A stretch of DNA of 37,381 bases from Helicobacter cetorum (lineage in GTDB: Bacteria; Campylobacterota; Campylobacteria; Campylobacterales; BB28): contig DZAZ01000010.1 in NCBI GenBank assembly GCA_022729755.1, positions 1 through 37,381 of the forward strand, written 5' to 3'. Positions 1 to 12,791 of this stretch are shown here, in pieces (the first letter of the stretch is position 1; each line of letters opens with the position of its first letter). The notes beneath the pieces are model-generated. The model was given only the letters and a program-made list of their open reading frames with translations. It did no database searches and was not told where the DNA came from. Position numbers and translations under genes: made by a program.

Positions 1-645
1 AATTATTTTAAGTAGTGCTTGTTGAACCCCCTCACCACTTACATCTCTTGTGATTGAGCGATTTTCTGAAAGTCTTGAAATTTTATCAATCTCATCAATA
101 AAAACTATTCCTTTTTCAGCTTTTTTAATATCACCATTAGCTGTTTGTAAAAGTCTTGTTAAAATGTTTTCAACATCCTCACCAACATATCCAGCTTCAG
201 TTAAACTTGTAGCATCAGTTATTGCTATTGGCACATCTAAAAATCTTGCTAATGTTTGAGCCATTAATGTTTTACCACTTCCCGTTGGTCCTATAAATAA
301 CACATTTGATTTTGATAACTCTGTATCATCATCTTGCATAGTAGCACTTTGTTTAAAAATTCTTTTGTAGTGGTTATAAACTGCCACTGCAAATGTTTTT
401 TTGCATTTATGCTGACCAATTACATACTCATCAAGTGTCATTTTTAAATCTTTTGGAGTTAAAAGTTCTCCATTAAAGTCCAATTTCTCTTTTTTATCTA
501 CTCCTTGAGCTTCATCACTAAAAAATAGTTGGTTAATTGATTTAACACAATTTTTACAAATATAAACACCTTCACCTGCTATTATTGGATTTGCTTTAGT
601 TTCACTTTGTTTACAAAAATCACAAATTCTATTTTTTTTACTCAT
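1..645 (-). CDS. clpX: ATP-dependent Clp protease ATP-binding subunit ClpX (N-terminal part; runs off the window)
   Basis: Reverse translation from ATG at 645: [33 protein letters not shown] (zinc-binding domain), then Walker [11 protein letters not shown] and Walker [10 protein letters not shown]. Confidence 0.95.
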   Translation of the reverse strand, partial: MSKKNRICDFCKQSETKANPIIAGEGVYICKNCVKSINQLFFSDEAQGVDKKEKLDFNGELLTPKDLKMTLDEYVIGQHKCKKTFAVAVYNHYKRIFKQSATMQDDDTELSKSNVLFIGPTGSGKTLMAQTLARFLDVPIAITDATSLTEAGYVGEDVENILTRLLQTANGDIKKAEKGIVFIDEIDKISRLSENRSITRDVSGEGVQQALLKII

Positions 646-1423
646 CAATATTCCTCTTAAATGGTATTCCTCTTGTTGTTTCTAATACAAATTTAGCTAA
701 TTTTTTTACTTTTTCATTTTCATTTTCTATCAATTCTTGTGCTATCTCTTTTAATGGTTTTTCTCCAGAAAAAAGCCTTTTATATGCACTTTTTAACTCA
801 TCAATTTGAGTTCTATCTATTCTTCTTCTAAGACCATTTAAGTTAAGTCCTCGTAAATATGCCCTATTACCTTCAGCTAAAGTATAAGGAGGAATATCTT
901 GAGTTAAAACCGAACCTCCTGCTATCATAGAGTGTTCACCTATTTTTACAAATTGATGAATAGGTACCATCCCACCAACTACCACAAAATCTTCAATTAC
1001 AACATGACCTCCAAGAGTAACAGCATTTGCTAAAATACAATTATTTCCGATAATACAATCGTGTGCAATATGCACATATCCCATAAATAAGTTATTACTA
1101 CCTATTTTTGTGACACTTCCACCACCTTCAGTTCCAGAGTTAAAAAGAGTAAATTCTCTAATTTTATTATCCTCGCCAATTATTAATTTTACTTTTTCGC
1201 CTTTGTATTTGAGGTCTTGGGGAATTGAGCCTATTACTGCATAAGAGAAAATTTCATTATTTTTTCCAATATCACTATCGCCATAAATACAAACACCATT
1301 ATGAAGTTTTGTATTATCCCCTATTTTTGCTTCACTTGATACAAAACAATTTGCACCAATAGTTACATTTTCGCCAATAATTGCACCTTTTTCAATTATT
1401 GCAGATGGGTGAATTTGTTTCAT
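638..1423 (-). CDS. lpxA: acyl-ACP--UDP-N-acetylglucosamine O-acyltransferase
   Basis: Left-handed beta-helix hexapeptide repeats ([23 protein letters not shown]), [25 protein letters not shown]; adjacent to fabZ. Confidence 0.95.
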   Translation of the reverse strand: MKQIHPSAIIEKGAIIGENVTIGANCFVSSEAKIGDNTKLHNGVCIYGDSDIGKNNEIFSYAVIGSIPQDLKYKGEKVKLIIGEDNKIREFTLFNSGTEGGGSVTKIGSNNLFMGYVHIAHDCIIGNNCILANAVTLGGHVVIEDFVVVGGMVPIHQFVKIGEHSMIAGGSVLTQDIPPYTLAEGNRAYLRGLNLNGLRRRIDRTQIDELKSAYKRLFSGEKPLKEIAQELIENENEKVKKLAKFVLETTRGIPFKRNIDE

Positions 1424-1863
1424 TTATCTACAACCATTGCTTTAAGTTCAGCTTCAGCAACTAATTTTCCATCTACAAAAGCTTCGCCACTTAAGACTAA
1501 TATAGAACCTTTTTGTCTAATCAAATGAAGTTTATATGTCAATCTATCCCCTGGTTTTACGGGATGTCTAAATTTTGCTTTATCAATTGACATAAAATAT
1601 ACTACTTTATTTTGGTAAGCATTTTCATCATCTAAGCTTTTAAAACCTAAAACCCCACCAGCTTGAGCTAAACCTTCAATTATCATAACCCCTGGATAAA
1701 TTGGATGTTCTGGAAAGTGACCTGCAAAAATTTGCTCATTAATTGTTACATTTTTATAAGCTTCTATATATTCACCTTTTCTAATTTCAACAACTCTATC
1801 AATTAATAAAAAGGGAAATCTATGAGGAAGTATTTTTTGAATTTGAACTACATCTAACTCCAT
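1420..1863 (-). CDS. fabZ: 3-hydroxyacyl-[acyl-carrier-protein] dehydratase FabZ
   Basis: ILPHRFPFLLIDRV and GHFPEHPIYPGVMIIEGLAQAGG motifs. Confidence 0.96.
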   Translation of the reverse strand: MELDVVQIQKILPHRFPFLLIDRVVEIRKGEYIEAYKNVTINEQIFAGHFPEHPIYPGVMIIEGLAQAGGVLGFKSLDDENAYQNKVVYFMSIDKAKFRHPVKPGDRLTYKLHLIRQKGSILVLSGEAFVDGKLVAEAELKAMVVDK

Positions 1864-1996
1864 TTTGTTTAAATCCTAATCTTTCAAAGTTTTTTAGCTT
1901 GATTCTATCAAAAAGTTGTTAAAACTTCTTTTAGTTAAATTGTTTTCTAACTTTTAAATTGTTAAAATGTAAATAAAATTTTGAGGTTTTATCTTA

Positions 1997-2935
1997 ATGT
2001 ACAAACAATCTTTTGAATTAATGCAAAAATCGACTAATATAGTTTTACTTTCTCACATCGACCCTGATGCTGATGCACTTGGAAGTGCATTAGGGCTTTA
2101 TTCTATATTAAAAAATATGAAAAAAAATGTAAATGTAGTCAATTACTCAAAAGAGTTAGCAAAAAATTTAGATTTTTTACCAAATTTTGAAAAAGTAAAA
2201 AATGAGTTACCAAATAAAATTGATTTAATTATAATCTGTGATACAGGAAATATCGATAGAGTTGGATTTGAATTGCCTGAAGTTGATATTTTAAATATTG
2301 ACCATCACAAAAGTAATACAAACTATGGAACTATCAATTTAATTGAGCCAAATGCTCCTTCAACTTCAGCTGTTATTTATAATCTTTTAATGCAAAATAA
2401 TGTAAATATAGATAAAGATAGTGCAATATGTTTATATACTGCACTTGTCGAAGATACGGGATTTTTTAAATATGAAAGCACTAATGAGGAGACTTTTGAA
2501 ATTGCAAAAAATTTAACTATTTTTGGTGCAAATCCACATTATGTTGCTAAAATGCTAACTGAAAGAGATTCCCTTGCAAAATTGCGACTTATTGCCTTAG
2601 TTTTAAATACATTAGATTTGGCACTAGATGCCAGGGTTGCAAAAATTATTTTAACTCAAGATATGCTAAAACAAAGTGGTGCAAAAAGGGCTGATAGTGA
2701 AAATATCGCAAATATGGTTCGAGCAATTGCAACTGTTGAAGTTTCGATTTTTTTAAAAGAAGAAAATGAGGGAATAAAAGTTTCACTAAGAAGTAAAAAT
2801 TATGTAGATGTAAGTGAAATTGCTATGAATTTTGGAGGTGGTGGTCATCAAAGAGCATCAGGATTTAGCTATAACTCAAAAGATTTTGAAGCTTTATACA
2901 AAGAAATATTGAGTAAATTAAAAGGAGTTATATAA
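1997..2935 (+). CDS. DHH/DHHA1 phosphoesterase (NrnA-like oligoribonuclease / pAp phosphatase)
   Basis: SHIDPDADALGSALGL, DHHKSNTNYG, C-terminal GGGGHQRASGF. Confidence 0.88.
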   Translation: MYKQSFELMQKSTNIVLLSHIDPDADALGSALGLYSILKNMKKNVNVVNYSKELAKNLDFLPNFEKVKNELPNKIDLIIICDTGNIDRVGFELPEVDILNIDHHKSNTNYGTINLIEPNAPSTSAVIYNLLMQNNVNIDKDSAICLYTALVEDTGFFKYESTNEETFEIAKNLTIFGANPHYVAKMLTERDSLAKLRLIALVLNTLDLALDARVAKIILTQDMLKQSGAKRADSENIANMVRAIATVEVSIFLKEENEGIKVSLRSKNYVDVSEIAMNFGGGGHQRASGFSYNSKDFEALYKEILSKLKGVI

Positions 2936-4324
2936 ATGTTTGCAAATGATAGAAGAAAAAAAGGCAATGGTGGTAAAATTTTATTTTTATTAGTTTTAGT
3001 GGCTATTGGTGGTGCTGTTGCATATTTAAATAACTCAACTGTGTTTGAAAAAATAAAACCTATAATTGAAATAGAAGGTAATATACATTGGAATTTAAAA
3101 GATAATTTTAAACTTAAAGTTAGCGATGATACGGGAATAAAAAATTATAAAGCAATATTAAGCGATGGAAAGAATAATATAGTTTTACTTAATCAAACTC
3201 TTGATACTCCACTAAAAGAGGTAGAAGTTGAAATAGAACCACCAAAAGTTGGAATGTTTTTTGAAAAAAGTAATATTTCTATTATAGTAGAAGCAACCGA
3301 TGCTAGTAAATGGAATTTTTTAGCTGGAAATAGTACTACAAAAACTGCAAATGTTATGATTGATAATAAAAAGCCAACTTTAGTTTTAGTCAATCACTCT
3401 TATGGGATTACAAAAGGTGGGAGTGCATTAGTGATTTTTAAGGCTAGTGATGAGAGTTTAGATGAACTTTATATAAATACAAATTTTAACAAAAAGTTTA
3501 AAGCGCAAAAATTTTATAAAGATGATTATTATATCTCTTTAGTTGCTTGGCCTGTTATCGAAAACACTTTCAAAGCTACAATCATAGCCAAAGATAAGGC
3601 AGGAAATAGTTCAAAAGCAGATATAAATTTTTATTTAAAAGAGAGAAGTTATAAAAGCTCAAATATTCCTTTAAAAGATGATTTTTTAGAAGGTCCAATT
3701 ACAGACCTCTTTGAAGAGGTTAATCCGCCAAATGTTGAGCTTCACTCTTCACTTGAAAAATTCAAATATATAAACGATGTGTTAAGAAAAAATAATGAAG
3801 ATTTAATTGCAAAAATAACTTCAAATGTCTTTGTAGATGAGAAAATTTCTTCATTTAATTTAAATCCATTTTATCCTCTAAAAAACGGAGCTGCTGTTGC
3901 AAGTTTTGGTGACCATAGATTTTTTTATTATAATGAAGAGTTAATGAGCGAATCTCATCACTTGGGAATAGATTTAGCAAGTGTTGGACTTGCTGAAATA
4001 ACTTCAAATAATTTAGCAAGAGTTGCTTATGCAAATTTTAATGGAATTTATGGAAAAATGCCTATTTTATATCACGGTTTAGGATTATACACACTCTATG
4101 GACACTGCTCTGAAATTAACTTTAATGCAAACGATTTGGTAAAAACTGATAGTGTAATTGCAAGAACTGGCAAAAGTGGATTAGCATTGGGTGACCATCT
4201 ACATTTTGGTGTATTGGTTCAAGGAATTGAAGTTAGACCTGAAGAGTGGATGGATGAGAAGTGGATACGACTTAATGTGAAAAATGTAATTGAAGAAGCA
4301 AAAAAAATGGTAGATAAAAAGTAA
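2936..4324 (+). CDS. M23-family peptidase with N-terminal TM anchor
   Basis: HHLGIDLA, YGHCSEI and GDHLHFGV metallopeptidase motifs; N-terminal hydrophobic segment. Confidence 0.88.
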   Translation: MFANDRRKKGNGGKILFLLVLVAIGGAVAYLNNSTVFEKIKPIIEIEGNIHWNLKDNFKLKVSDDTGIKNYKAILSDGKNNIVLLNQTLDTPLKEVEVEIEPPKVGMFFEKSNISIIVEATDASKWNFLAGNSTTKTANVMIDNKKPTLVLVNHSYGITKGGSALVIFKASDESLDELYINTNFNKKFKAQKFYKDDYYISLVAWPVIENTFKATIIAKDKAGNSSKADINFYLKERSYKSSNIPLKDDFLEGPITDLFEEVNPPNVELHSSLEKFKYINDVLRKNNEDLIAKITSNVFVDEKISSFNLNPFYPLKNGAAVASFGDHRFFYYNEELMSESHHLGIDLASVGLAEITSNNLARVAYANFNGIYGKMPILYHGLGLYTLYGHCSEINFNANDLVKTDSVIARTGKSGLALGDHLHFGVLVQGIEVRPEEWMDEKWIRLNVKNVIEEAKKMVDKK

Positions 4325-4331
4325 AAATATT

Positions 4332-4904
4332 ATGCTAGTAAAACAAAAAAATTTAAGAGTTTTTGAAATTGAAATAGATGATGAAGTGGAATTTTTTAAC
4401 TATGTAAATAAAAATTTTATAATTTTGCAAAAATTTTTACTACTTTTAAGGGGCAATATTAGTGAAAATATAATTAAATTTTTAAATGATAATAAAATGA
4501 TTTTTTTTGATGTAAATAATATAATTGATATAAACAGTGTTATCTCTAATGCGAAATTTAAAAGTGTAGAAACAAATAAAACGGATAAAAAAGAAGAACA
4601 AATAGAGGTAAAAAGATTAATTTTTAATAGAACAATTAGAAGTGGTGAAGAGATTATTTGTAGTGATGATGTAGTAATTTTTGGAAGAGTTAATAGTGGT
4701 GCAAAAATTATAACAACAGGAAATGTCGAAGTTTTTGGAATGATTGATGGTATGATTGAGTCAAGTGGTGATTATTTGATAGCTAAAGAGATTGGAAGTG
4801 GTGACATTATTTTTAATGGTGAAGTGATAAATAAAGCTATTTTTAATAGTACGATAAGACAAATTAGTTTCAAAAATGGTAGTTTAATGGTTAAGGAGCT
4901 TTAG
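4332..4904 (+). CDS. minC: septum site-determining protein MinC
   Basis: C-terminal domain [26 protein letters not shown]; follows the M23 peptidase and precedes lpxC. Confidence 0.82.
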   Translation: MLVKQKNLRVFEIEIDDEVEFFNYVNKNFIILQKFLLLLRGNISENIIKFLNDNKMIFFDVNNIIDINSVISNAKFKSVETNKTDKKEEQIEVKRLIFNRTIRSGEEIICSDDVVIFGRVNSGAKIITTGNVEVFGMIDGMIESSGDYLIAKEIGSGDIIFNGEVINKAIFNSTIRQISFKNGSLMVKEL

Positions 4905-5788
4905 TGAAGCAAAAAACGATAGCTAAAAGTATGGAAGTTGTAGGAGTGGGATTACATAGAGGTGTAGCTGTAAAAATGGTACTTGAACCACTTGAAGCAG
5001 ATTTAGGAATTATATTTTATAGGAGTGATAGGGGAGTTTCGATAAAACTATCACCTCAAAATATAGTTGATACAAAATTAGCAACAGTTCTTGGAAAAGA
5101 TGGAGTTAGTATCTCTACAATTGAGCATTTTTTATCGGCACTTTATTCTTATGGAATTGACAATATTAGAGTTAGTGTAGATTCTGATGAATTGCCAATA
5201 TTAGATGGAAGTGCAATTGGTTTTTGTATGATTTTAGATGAAGCTGGAGTTAGAGAATTAGATGCTTATAAAAAAGTTTTAATTATAAATCAAGAAATAG
5301 AAGTTCAAAGTGGCGATAAATTCGTAAAACTTTCACCTTCAAAAAATTTAGAATTTAATTTTAAAATAGAATTTAATCATCACTTAATTAAAACTCAAGA
5401 GTTTAATTTTAACTTTTCAAAAGATTTATATTTAGAAGAAATTGCAAGGGCTAGAACATTTGGATTTTTAAAAGATGTTGAGTATCTTCGTTCAATTGGA
5501 CTTGCAAAAGGTGGAAGTTTAGATAATGCAATAGTACTTGATGAAAAAAGAGTTTTAAATGCTGATGGACTTAGGTTTGCTAATGAATTTGTAAGACATA
5601 AGATTTTAGATGCAATTGGGGATTTAGCCGTTTTAAATTATCCTATTATTGCAAAGTACTCATCATTTGCAGGAAGTCATTCTCTAAATCATCAATTAAC
5701 AAAAAAAGTTTTAAGCGATGCCCAAAATTATGAAATAGTTGAAGTAAAATCTAAAGTAGAATTTGAGAGAGTTTATGCAAAAAGTTGA
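4904..5788 (+). CDS. lpxC: UDP-3-O-acyl-N-acetylglucosamine deacetylase
   Basis: [68 protein letters not shown]. Confidence 0.96.
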   Translation: MKQKTIAKSMEVVGVGLHRGVAVKMVLEPLEADLGIIFYRSDRGVSIKLSPQNIVDTKLATVLGKDGVSISTIEHFLSALYSYGIDNIRVSVDSDELPILDGSAIGFCMILDEAGVRELDAYKKVLIINQEIEVQSGDKFVKLSPSKNLEFNFKIEFNHHLIKTQEFNFNFSKDLYLEEIARARTFGFLKDVEYLRSIGLAKGGSLDNAIVLDEKRVLNADGLRFANEFVRHKILDAIGDLAVLNYPIIAKYSSFAGSHSLNHQLTKKVLSDAQNYEIVEVKSKVEFERVYAKS

Positions 5789-6245
5789 TGTGTGTGTAGT
5801 GGCTTTATCTTCTCCCATATTGGTTGGAATTTATGAAAATTTAAAATTAAAACAAGAAATTAAAAGTTTAGAAAAAACAAGTGAAATTTTACCAAAAATT
5901 TTTAGTGATATTTTTCAAAACTATGAAATAAATTCTATATTTTTTGCAAAAGGACCAGGTAGTTATATGTCTATAAAGTTAGTTTATATATTTTTAAAAA
6001 CATTAAATATTGTAAAAAGTATTCCACTTTTTGCAACTGATGGTTTTTATTTTTGCAATTCTCCAATTAAAGCAATGGGAAACAGGTATTTTATTAAAAA
6101 TAATAATGAAATAGAAATTATAAAATTAGAAAATGTAATTACAAATTTTATGTTACCAACTTTTTTAGATAAAACTAAATTTAGTAGTGATATAGAACCA
6201 CTTTATGTTTTACCTGCGATAGAACTTCAAAAGGAGCGGAATTGA
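5763..6245 (+). CDS. TsaB-like tRNA threonylcarbamoyladenosine biosynthesis protein (short form)
   Basis: [14 protein letters not shown] resembles the TsaB GPGSFTGLR motif; position between lpxC and thrB. Confidence 0.65.
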   Translation: MREFMQKVDVCVVALSSPILVGIYENLKLKQEIKSLEKTSEILPKIFSDIFQNYEINSIFFAKGPGSYMSIKLVYIFLKTLNIVKSIPLFATDGFYFCNSPIKAMGNRYFIKNNNEIEIIKLENVITNFMLPTFLDKTKFSSDIEPLYVLPAIELQKERN

Positions 6246-7126
6246 CAATTGAAGTTCCTGCAACAAGTGCTAATTTAGGGCCAGGTTTCGATACATTAGG
6301 GCTTTCACTAAATTTAATAAATAAAGTAATTATAAAACCATCTAAATTTTTTAGTGTATCGATTAAAGGAGAGGGAAGCAAAAATAGAAAATTAAAGTCA
6401 AATAATATTTTTATAAATATATTTAATGAATATTATAAAAATTTAACGGGTAAAAGGGATAATTTTAAATTTACATTTTTAAATGAAATACCTATTTCAA
6501 GAGGATTAGGGAGTAGTTCAGCTGTAATTATAAGTGCAATTTATGCCGCTTATGAAGCTTCTGATATAACTATTTCAAAAAATAAAATTTTATCACTTGC
6601 ACTTAATTTTGAGCCACATCCTGATAATATAACTCCCGCAGTTATGGGTGGATTTAATGTGGCAATAGTTGAAAAAAATCAAGTTTTTTCACTAAAAAAA
6701 GAGATGCCATCATTTTTAAAAGCTATTGTAGTAATTCCAGATAAAGCAATTTCAACAGTTCAATCTCGTACTACTCTTCCAAAATTTTACTCAAAAAGTA
6801 GTGCTGTTTTTAATGTTTCAAGAAGTTCACTATTAACTTCTTGTTTTTTTAGTGAGAATTGGGAACTTTTGAAAATTGCTTCAAGAGATAAATTTCATCA
6901 AAAATATAGAATGAACCAAATGCCAGAACTTTACGAAGTTCAAAAAGTAGCACTTGAAAGTAATGCTTTAATGAGTACTTTAAGTGGAAGTGGTTCTACT
7001 TTTTTTAATATGGTGTATGAAGATGATGCAAAAAGAGTGGCTAAAAAACTACAAGATACTTTCCCACAATTTGAAGTTAAAATTTTAGATTTTGACAATA
7101 GTGGTGCTAGAGTTATTTATGATTAA
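6242..7126 (+). CDS. thrB: homoserine kinase
   Basis: [43 protein letters not shown] (GHMP kinase motifs). Confidence 0.96.
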   Translation: MTIEVPATSANLGPGFDTLGLSLNLINKVIIKPSKFFSVSIKGEGSKNRKLKSNNIFINIFNEYYKNLTGKRDNFKFTFLNEIPISRGLGSSSAVIISAIYAAYEASDITISKNKILSLALNFEPHPDNITPAVMGGFNVAIVEKNQVFSLKKEMPSFLKAIVVIPDKAISTVQSRTTLPKFYSKSSAVFNVSRSSLLTSCFFSENWELLKIASRDKFHQKYRMNQMPELYEVQKVALESNALMSTLSGSGSTFFNMVYEDDAKRVAKKLQDTFPQFEVKILDFDNSGARVIYD

Positions 7127-7143
7127 AGCTTAAATTTGATATA

Positions 7144-7389
7144 ATGAAACAAGTAGATAAACCAATTAGAATGTGCATAATGTGTAAACAAAGGGATGTA
7201 CAATCAAATTTAATCAGACTTCAATGTATTGATAAAAAGTTAATAAATCATAGTGGAGTTGGAAGAAGCTTTTATATATGCAAAAGTTGTATAGATAATA
7301 AAAAGTTATTTAAAATGCTATCACATAAGTGTAAAATAGAAGTGGAAGAGTTAAGGAAAAATTTAAAGGAGATTTTATTTAATGCATAA
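7144..7389 (+). CDS. YlxR family (DUF448) RNA-binding protein
   Basis: PIRMCIMCKQRDVQSNLIRL, GVGRSFYIC; located just upstream of infB. Confidence 0.85.
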   Translation: MKQVDKPIRMCIMCKQRDVQSNLIRLQCIDKKLINHSGVGRSFYICKSCIDNKKLFKMLSHKCKIEVEELRKNLKEILFNA

Positions 7390-9979
7390 AGTTCGTGTTC
7401 ATGAAATTGCTAAAGAGTTAGGGTTAAAAAGTAAAGAAGTCGTAGAAAAAACTAAAGAGATAGGGCTAGAGTTAAAAGCTGCATCTAGTGTAAATTCTGA
7501 TATCGCTGAAGGTATTGTTGAGTATATTATGAAGGGAATAATTCCAAAAGTAATTAAAAATGAGATTGAAAATTCTCAAGAAGAGGTAAGTGAAATTAGC
7601 AAAAATATCGAAAAACAAGAAGTTTTAGATGTGCAAGTTTCTGTGAAATTAGAGGAAAAAGAAGAAAAAATTATAGAACATAAAAAAGAAGAGATAGAAG
7701 CAGTAAAAGAGGATACAGAAGAGAGTTTAGCACAATCATCGATTATGAGAAGAAGAGTTGGTGGAATTAAAATAATTAAAAAAAATAAAGTAAATGAACC
7801 AAAAGAAGAAGTAGAAGAGATAAAACTTGAAGCTCCTTTGAGTACTTCACAAATAATTACTGAAAATAAAAAAACAACTCAAGCTAATGAAGAACTAAGA
7901 AATGCTGATAAATCAGAAAAAAAATCTTTTCAAAAGCAAAAGAAAAAAACTCCACCACCTTCAAAACATACACAAATGGAAAAAATTGATTTTCAAAGAG
8001 ATTTAAGTGAAAGTTCAAGAGAAGATGAGAGTGAAGATGAAGTTGTATTGCTTGATTTTTCAATTGAAGATGAGATAAAAAAAGAGAATGATAAACTTAA
8101 AAATATAATTGATGAAAAAAATATAAAAATTACAAAAAAAACTTCATTTTTAAATCAACAAGGTATCAAAAGAACTTCAAGAAGAAAAAGAAGACCTACT
8201 CAAAATGGTAAAAGCGAAGATGTAAAAGTTATTTCTATTCCTGAGAATATTAGGGTTTATGAATTTGCTGAAAAAATTAATAAAACATCATCAGATGTTA
8301 TAAAAGTGCTTTTTAATTTAGGAATGATGGTAAATAAAAACGATTTCTTAGAAGGTGATTATATAGAGATTTTAGCAGATGAATTTGGGTTAGAAGTTCA
8401 TACGATTGACCCACTTGAAGAGATGGATTATATTAAAATTTATGATAAAATAGAGGATACAAAATTAGTAGAGCGACCTCCAGTTATCACTATTATGGGA
8501 CATGTTGACCACGGTAAAACTTCACTACTTGATAAAATCAGAAATACTAAAATCGCAGATAAAGAGGCTGGTGGGATTACTCAACATATTGGGGCTTACA
8601 TAATAGAGAAAAATGGCAAAAAAATCACATTCTTAGATACACCAGGACACGAAGCATTTACAGCAATGAGAGCTAGAGGTACTAAAGTTACTGATATTGT
8701 TATTATTGTAGTTGCAGCTGATGATGGGGTTAAACCTCAAACTATTGAAGCAATTTCACACGCAAAAGCAGCAGGAGTTCCTATTATTGTTGCAATTAAT
8801 AAAATAGATAAAGCTGATGCTAATCTTGATAGAGTTAAATCTCAAATGGCTGACCAAGGTTTAACTCCTATTGATTGGGGTGGAGAGTATGAGTTTATTC
8901 CTGTTTCAGCTTACAGTGGTGCTGGAATTGAGGATTTACTTGAAACTATTTTAATTCAAGCTGAAGTATTAGAGCTTAAAGCAAATCCAAAAAGAGAGGC
9001 AAAAGCAGTTGTAGTTGAGTCAAGTGTTGAAAAAGGTCAAGGAGCTTCAGCCACTGTAATTGTTCAAAATGGAACATTAGAAGTTGGAAATGTTTTTGTA
9101 GTTGATACAACTTATGGAAGAGTTAGAACTTTAACAAATGATTTAGGTAAAAAAATAAAAAAACTTGAAGCAGGTGAACCTGGAGTAATAACTGGATTTA
9201 ACGATGTTCCAACAGCTGGTTCAGTATTAATTGTTACAGAAAATGAAAAAGATGCAAAAGAGTATGCACAAAAAAGAGCTGATTATTTCAGACAAAAAGG
9301 GCTTTCAAAATCTACAAAAGTTACTTTTGATGAACTTGGAGATTTAATTGCTGAAGGAAAATTAAAAGCACTTCCAATTATATTAAAAGCCGATGTACAG
9401 GGAAGTTTAGAAGCAATTAAGGGAAGCTTAGAAAAGCTTAAAAATGAAGAGGTGAAAATCAATATTATTCATTCAGGTGTTGGTGCAGTTAGCGAAAGTG
9501 ATGTAACTTTGGCAAGTGCAAGTGAAAATACAATCGTACTTGGATTTAATGTAAGACCTTCAACAAGTGTTAGCAATAAAGCAAAAATTCTTGGAGTTGA
9601 GATTAAAACTTACTCAATAATTTATAATTTATTAGATGATGTAAAATCGCTTTTAAGTGGTTTAATGGCTCCTACATTCAAAGAGGAAATTTCTGGTCAA
9701 GCTGAAGTTAGAGATACATTTACTATCGCAAAAGTTGGAACAATCGCTGGTTGTATGGTAATTGATGGAGTTATCAATAGAAATGCAAAAGCGAGAGTTA
9801 TTAGAGATGGAGTTGTTATTTACACAACTACAATTAACTCTTTAAAAAGATTTAAAGATGATGCTAGAGAGGTTTCAAAAGGCTATGAGTGTGGAATTAT
9901 GTTAGATAACTTTAATGATTTAAAAGTTAATGATGTGATAGAAATTTTTAAAGAAGTTGAACAAAAAGCTTCAGTATGA
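7382..9979 (+). CDS. infB: translation initiation factor IF-2
   Basis: [42 protein letters not shown]; long charged N-terminus. Confidence 0.98.
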   Translation: MHKVRVHEIAKELGLKSKEVVEKTKEIGLELKAASSVNSDIAEGIVEYIMKGIIPKVIKNEIENSQEEVSEISKNIEKQEVLDVQVSVKLEEKEEKIIEHKKEEIEAVKEDTEESLAQSSIMRRRVGGIKIIKKNKVNEPKEEVEEIKLEAPLSTSQIITENKKTTQANEELRNADKSEKKSFQKQKKKTPPPSKHTQMEKIDFQRDLSESSREDESEDEVVLLDFSIEDEIKKENDKLKNIIDEKNIKITKKTSFLNQQGIKRTSRRKRRPTQNGKSEDVKVISIPENIRVYEFAEKINKTSSDVIKVLFNLGMMVNKNDFLEGDYIEILADEFGLEVHTIDPLEEMDYIKIYDKIEDTKLVERPPVITIMGHVDHGKTSLLDKIRNTKIADKEAGGITQHIGAYIIEKNGKKITFLDTPGHEAFTAMRARGTKVTDIVIIVVAADDGVKPQTIEAISHAKAAGVPIIVAINKIDKADANLDRVKSQMADQGLTPIDWGGEYEFIPVSAYSGAGIEDLLETILIQAEVLELKANPKREAKAVVVESSVEKGQGASATVIVQNGTLEVGNVFVVDTTYGRVRTLTNDLGKKIKKLEAGEPGVITGFNDVPTAGSVLIVTENEKDAKEYAQKRADYFRQKGLSKSTKVTFDELGDLIAEGKLKALPIILKADVQGSLEAIKGSLEKLKNEEVKINIIHSGVGAVSESDVTLASASENTIVLGFNVRPSTSVSNKAKILGVEIKTYSIIYNLLDDVKSLLSGLMAPTFKEEISGQAEVRDTFTIAKVGTIAGCMVIDGVINRNAKARVIRDGVVIYTTTINSLKRFKDDAREVSKGYECGIMLDNFNDLKVNDVIEIFKEVEQKASV

Positions 9980-10335
9980 AAAAAAATTTAAAATTACAAA
10001 GAGTAGAATCGCTTTTAAAAGAGTTATTACCAGAAGCATTAGCAAATTTTGAAGATAATAGAATTAACTCTTTGCTTGTGACTGATGTTATTTGTACAAA
10101 AGGTAAATATGATGCAATAGTTTATATTAGTCCTGAATTTATAAGCGAAAGTGAACAAAGAGAAGTTTTGAAACAACTCCAAAAAGCGAAACATACGATA
10201 AAATCGCATATTTTAAATGCAACTGGTTGGTTTAGATGTCCTGAATTTAGTTTTAAATTTGATGAAAATATAGATAAAGTTAATAAAATGGAAGAGTTAT
10301 TCAAAAAGATAAAGGCTGAAAGTGAACAATCTTGA
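9976..10335 (+). CDS. rbfA: 30S ribosome-binding factor A
   Basis: Size, position between infB and rimP, and FRCPEFSFKFDENIDKVNKMEEL resembling the RbfA C-terminus. Confidence 0.88.
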   Translation: MKKNLKLQRVESLLKELLPEALANFEDNRINSLLVTDVICTKGKYDAIVYISPEFISESEQREVLKQLQKAKHTIKSHILNATGWFRCPEFSFKFDENIDKVNKMEELFKKIKAESEQS

Positions 10336-10741
10336 AAATACAATTTATAATATCGTAAAATCAGCAGGGGTTGAACTTTATGATATTGAAAAATTAAAAG
10401 ATGGAGAAAATGGTATTTTTAGGGTTTATATAAAGAGTAAAGATGGCATAACTCTCGATAAATGTAGTGAAGTTAGTAATTTACTTTCGCCGATTTTAGA
10501 CATAAATGAACCATTAGGTGGTAAGTATTTTTTTGAAGTAAGCTCACCTGGGCTTGAGCGAAAATTAAGAACTATTTCTCATTTTGAGAAATCTATAGGT
10601 GATAAAGTTGAAGTAAAACTCAAAGATGCAACTCATTTAAAAGGTGAAATCAAAAAAGTAGAAGGTGAAAAGATTTTTATTGATGAGAGTGAAATTAATT
10701 TCAATGATATAAAATCGGCCAAAACATATTTTGAATGGTAG
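10322..10741 (+). CDS. rimP: ribosome maturation factor RimP
   Basis: GVELYDIE, VSSPGLERKL, infB-rbfA-rimP context. Confidence 0.92.
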   Translation: MNNLENTIYNIVKSAGVELYDIEKLKDGENGIFRVYIKSKDGITLDKCSEVSNLLSPILDINEPLGGKYFFEVSSPGLERKLRTISHFEKSIGDKVEVKLKDATHLKGEIKKVEGEKIFIDESEINFNDIKSAKTYFEW

Positions 10742-11736
10742 ATGAATTTTTCATTTCCCTTGCAATCTCCAAAGCTTGGGAGTATCAACTCTTAACTTAT
10801 CCAAATCCTTCGGTTGGTGCTGTTGTTGTGAAAAATGGTGAAATACTTTCTATTTCAGCGCATAGCGAAGTTGGAAAACCTCACGCTGAAGTTGAAGCTA
10901 TAAAAGAAGCTTATATCAAACTTGCAAATAATCAAAGCTTACAAAATTTAACTTTGGCAAACGAAATTCACGAATTTTTATATCAAAATCATAATAATAT
11001 TTTTAATAATTGCGAAATTTACATAACTCTTGAACCTTGCAATCATTATGGGAAAACTCCTCCTTGTGCTTTATTAATCGAAAAATTAAAATTTAAACGA
11101 GTAATTATTGCTACTCTTGAGCATAATAAAGAGGCAAGTGGTGGAGCAAATAGATTAAAAAATTTTGGAATTGATGTAAAAGTTGGAGTTTTAGAAAAAG
11201 AAGCAAAAGAGTTACTTTATCCTTTTATTAAATGGCAAAAAGATAGATTTATATTTTTTAAAATGGCACAAACTTTAAATGCTAATATAAGTGGTGGTTA
11301 TATAAGTTGCGATAATTCACTTGATTTTGTACATAAACTTAGAGCTAAGATAGATTTACTTGTAATTGGCGGAGAGAGTGTTAGAACTGATAGACCAACA
11401 CTTGATTCAAGAAGAGTAAATGGCAAAGTCCCTGATATTTTGATTTATTCAAAAACTAAAGAGTTTGATAAAAGCATACCTCTTTTTAATATTCCAAATA
11501 GAAAAGTGTTTATTGAAGATAATTTAGAGATATTAAAAAATTATAAATTTATTATGATTGAGGGAGGTTACCAAATGCTTGAAGCTACCAAAGATTTGAT
11601 AGATTGGTATCTATTTTTTATTGCACCAAAAATTTCTACAAATGCTAATTTAAATATTTCTACTTTAAATTTAACTTATCTACATAGTTCAAAAAGTGGA
11701 GTTGATTTAAAAATTTTTGCAAAAGGTGATTTATGA
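10735..11736 (+). CDS. ribD: bifunctional riboflavin deaminase/reductase RibD
   Basis: [34 protein letters not shown]-terminal reductase-like region. Confidence 0.93.
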   Translation: MVDEFFISLAISKAWEYQLLTYPNPSVGAVVVKNGEILSISAHSEVGKPHAEVEAIKEAYIKLANNQSLQNLTLANEIHEFLYQNHNNIFNNCEIYITLEPCNHYGKTPPCALLIEKLKFKRVIIATLEHNKEASGGANRLKNFGIDVKVGVLEKEAKELLYPFIKWQKDRFIFFKMAQTLNANISGGYISCDNSLDFVHKLRAKIDLLVIGGESVRTDRPTLDSRRVNGKVPDILIYSKTKEFDKSIPLFNIPNRKVFIEDNLEILKNYKFIMIEGGYQMLEATKDLIDWYLFFIAPKISTNANLNISTLNLTYLHSSKSGVDLKIFAKGDL

Positions 11737-12785
11737 AAATTTTAATTACAGGAACTGCTGGTTTTATAGGTTTTCATTTAACTAATTATCTATTAAATAG
11801 AGATGATGAAGTTATCGGACTTGATAGTATCAATGATTATTATGATATAAATGTAAAATATGGAAGACTTAGTGAGAGTGGAATTGATAAAAATAAAATA
11901 GAATATAATAAAATTATAAAAAGTGAAAAGTTTAAAAATTACTCATTTATAAATTTAAAGCTTGAAGATAGAGAAAATTTGCATAAACTATTTATAGATG
12001 AAAAATTTGATAAAGTTTGCAATTTAGCCGCACAAGCTGGGGTTAGATACTCTCTAAGCAATCCTTATGCTTATATTGATAGCAATATTATAGGATTTAT
12101 AAATATATTAGAAGCTGTTCGTCATAATAATATAAAACATTTGGTTTATGCAAGTAGTTCAAGTGTTTATGGTTTAAATGAAAAAATGCCTTTTTCTACA
12201 AGTGATAATGTGGACCATCCAATGAGCCTTTATGCTGCAAGTAAAAAATCAAATGAATTAATGGCTCACACTTATTCTCATCTTTATAATATCCCAACAA
12301 CAGGGCTTAGATTTTTTACAGTTTATGGACCGTGGGGACGACCCGATATGGCTCTTTTTTTATTTACAAAAGCAATTTTAGAAAATCGTCCAATAGATGT
12401 GTTTAATAATGGCAATATGATTAGAGATTTTACATATATTGATGATATAGTTGAGGGAATTGTAAGAGTAATTGATAATCCAGCAAAGCCAGATTTATTG
12501 TGGAGTGGCTTAAATCCAAATCCTTCAAGCTCAAAAGCACCTTACAAAATTTATAATATCGGCAATAATAATCCTATAAAATTATTAGATTTTATCGAAG
12601 CTATTGAGAATGAATTAGGAAAAAAAGCACAAAAAAACTTTTTACCAATTCAAGCAGGAGATGTTTCAAAAACCTATGCAGATGTGAGTGATTTGGTGAG
12701 TGATTTAAACTATAAACCAAATACTAAAATTGAAGTTGGAATTAAAAATTTCATAACTTGGTATAGAGAATTTTTTAAGATTTAA
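11733..12785 (+). CDS. NAD-dependent epimerase/dehydratase (UDP-glucuronate 4-epimerase-like)
   Basis: [12 protein letters not shown] Rossmann motif, [21 protein letters not shown], YxxxK (YAASKKSNE), [13 protein letters not shown]. Confidence 0.92.
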   Translation: MKILITGTAGFIGFHLTNYLLNRDDEVIGLDSINDYYDINVKYGRLSESGIDKNKIEYNKIIKSEKFKNYSFINLKLEDRENLHKLFIDEKFDKVCNLAAQAGVRYSLSNPYAYIDSNIIGFINILEAVRHNNIKHLVYASSSSVYGLNEKMPFSTSDNVDHPMSLYAASKKSNELMAHTYSHLYNIPTTGLRFFTVYGPWGRPDMALFLFTKAILENRPIDVFNNGNMIRDFTYIDDIVEGIVRVIDNPAKPDLLWSGLNPNPSSSKAPYKIYNIGNNNPIKLLDFIEAIENELGKKAQKNFLPIQAGDVSKTYADVSDLVSDLNYKPNTKIEVGIKNFITWYREFFKI

Positions 12786-12791
12786 TTAAAA

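Noticed and set aside
3193-3393. 66-aa minus ORF inside the M23 peptidase gene
   Set aside because: Antisense to a well-supported CDS with no independent support.
6181-6381. 66-aa minus ORF across tsaB/thrB
   Set aside because: Antisense overlap of two conserved genes.
10122-10343. 73-aa minus ORF over rbfA
   Set aside because: Antisense shadow of rbfA.
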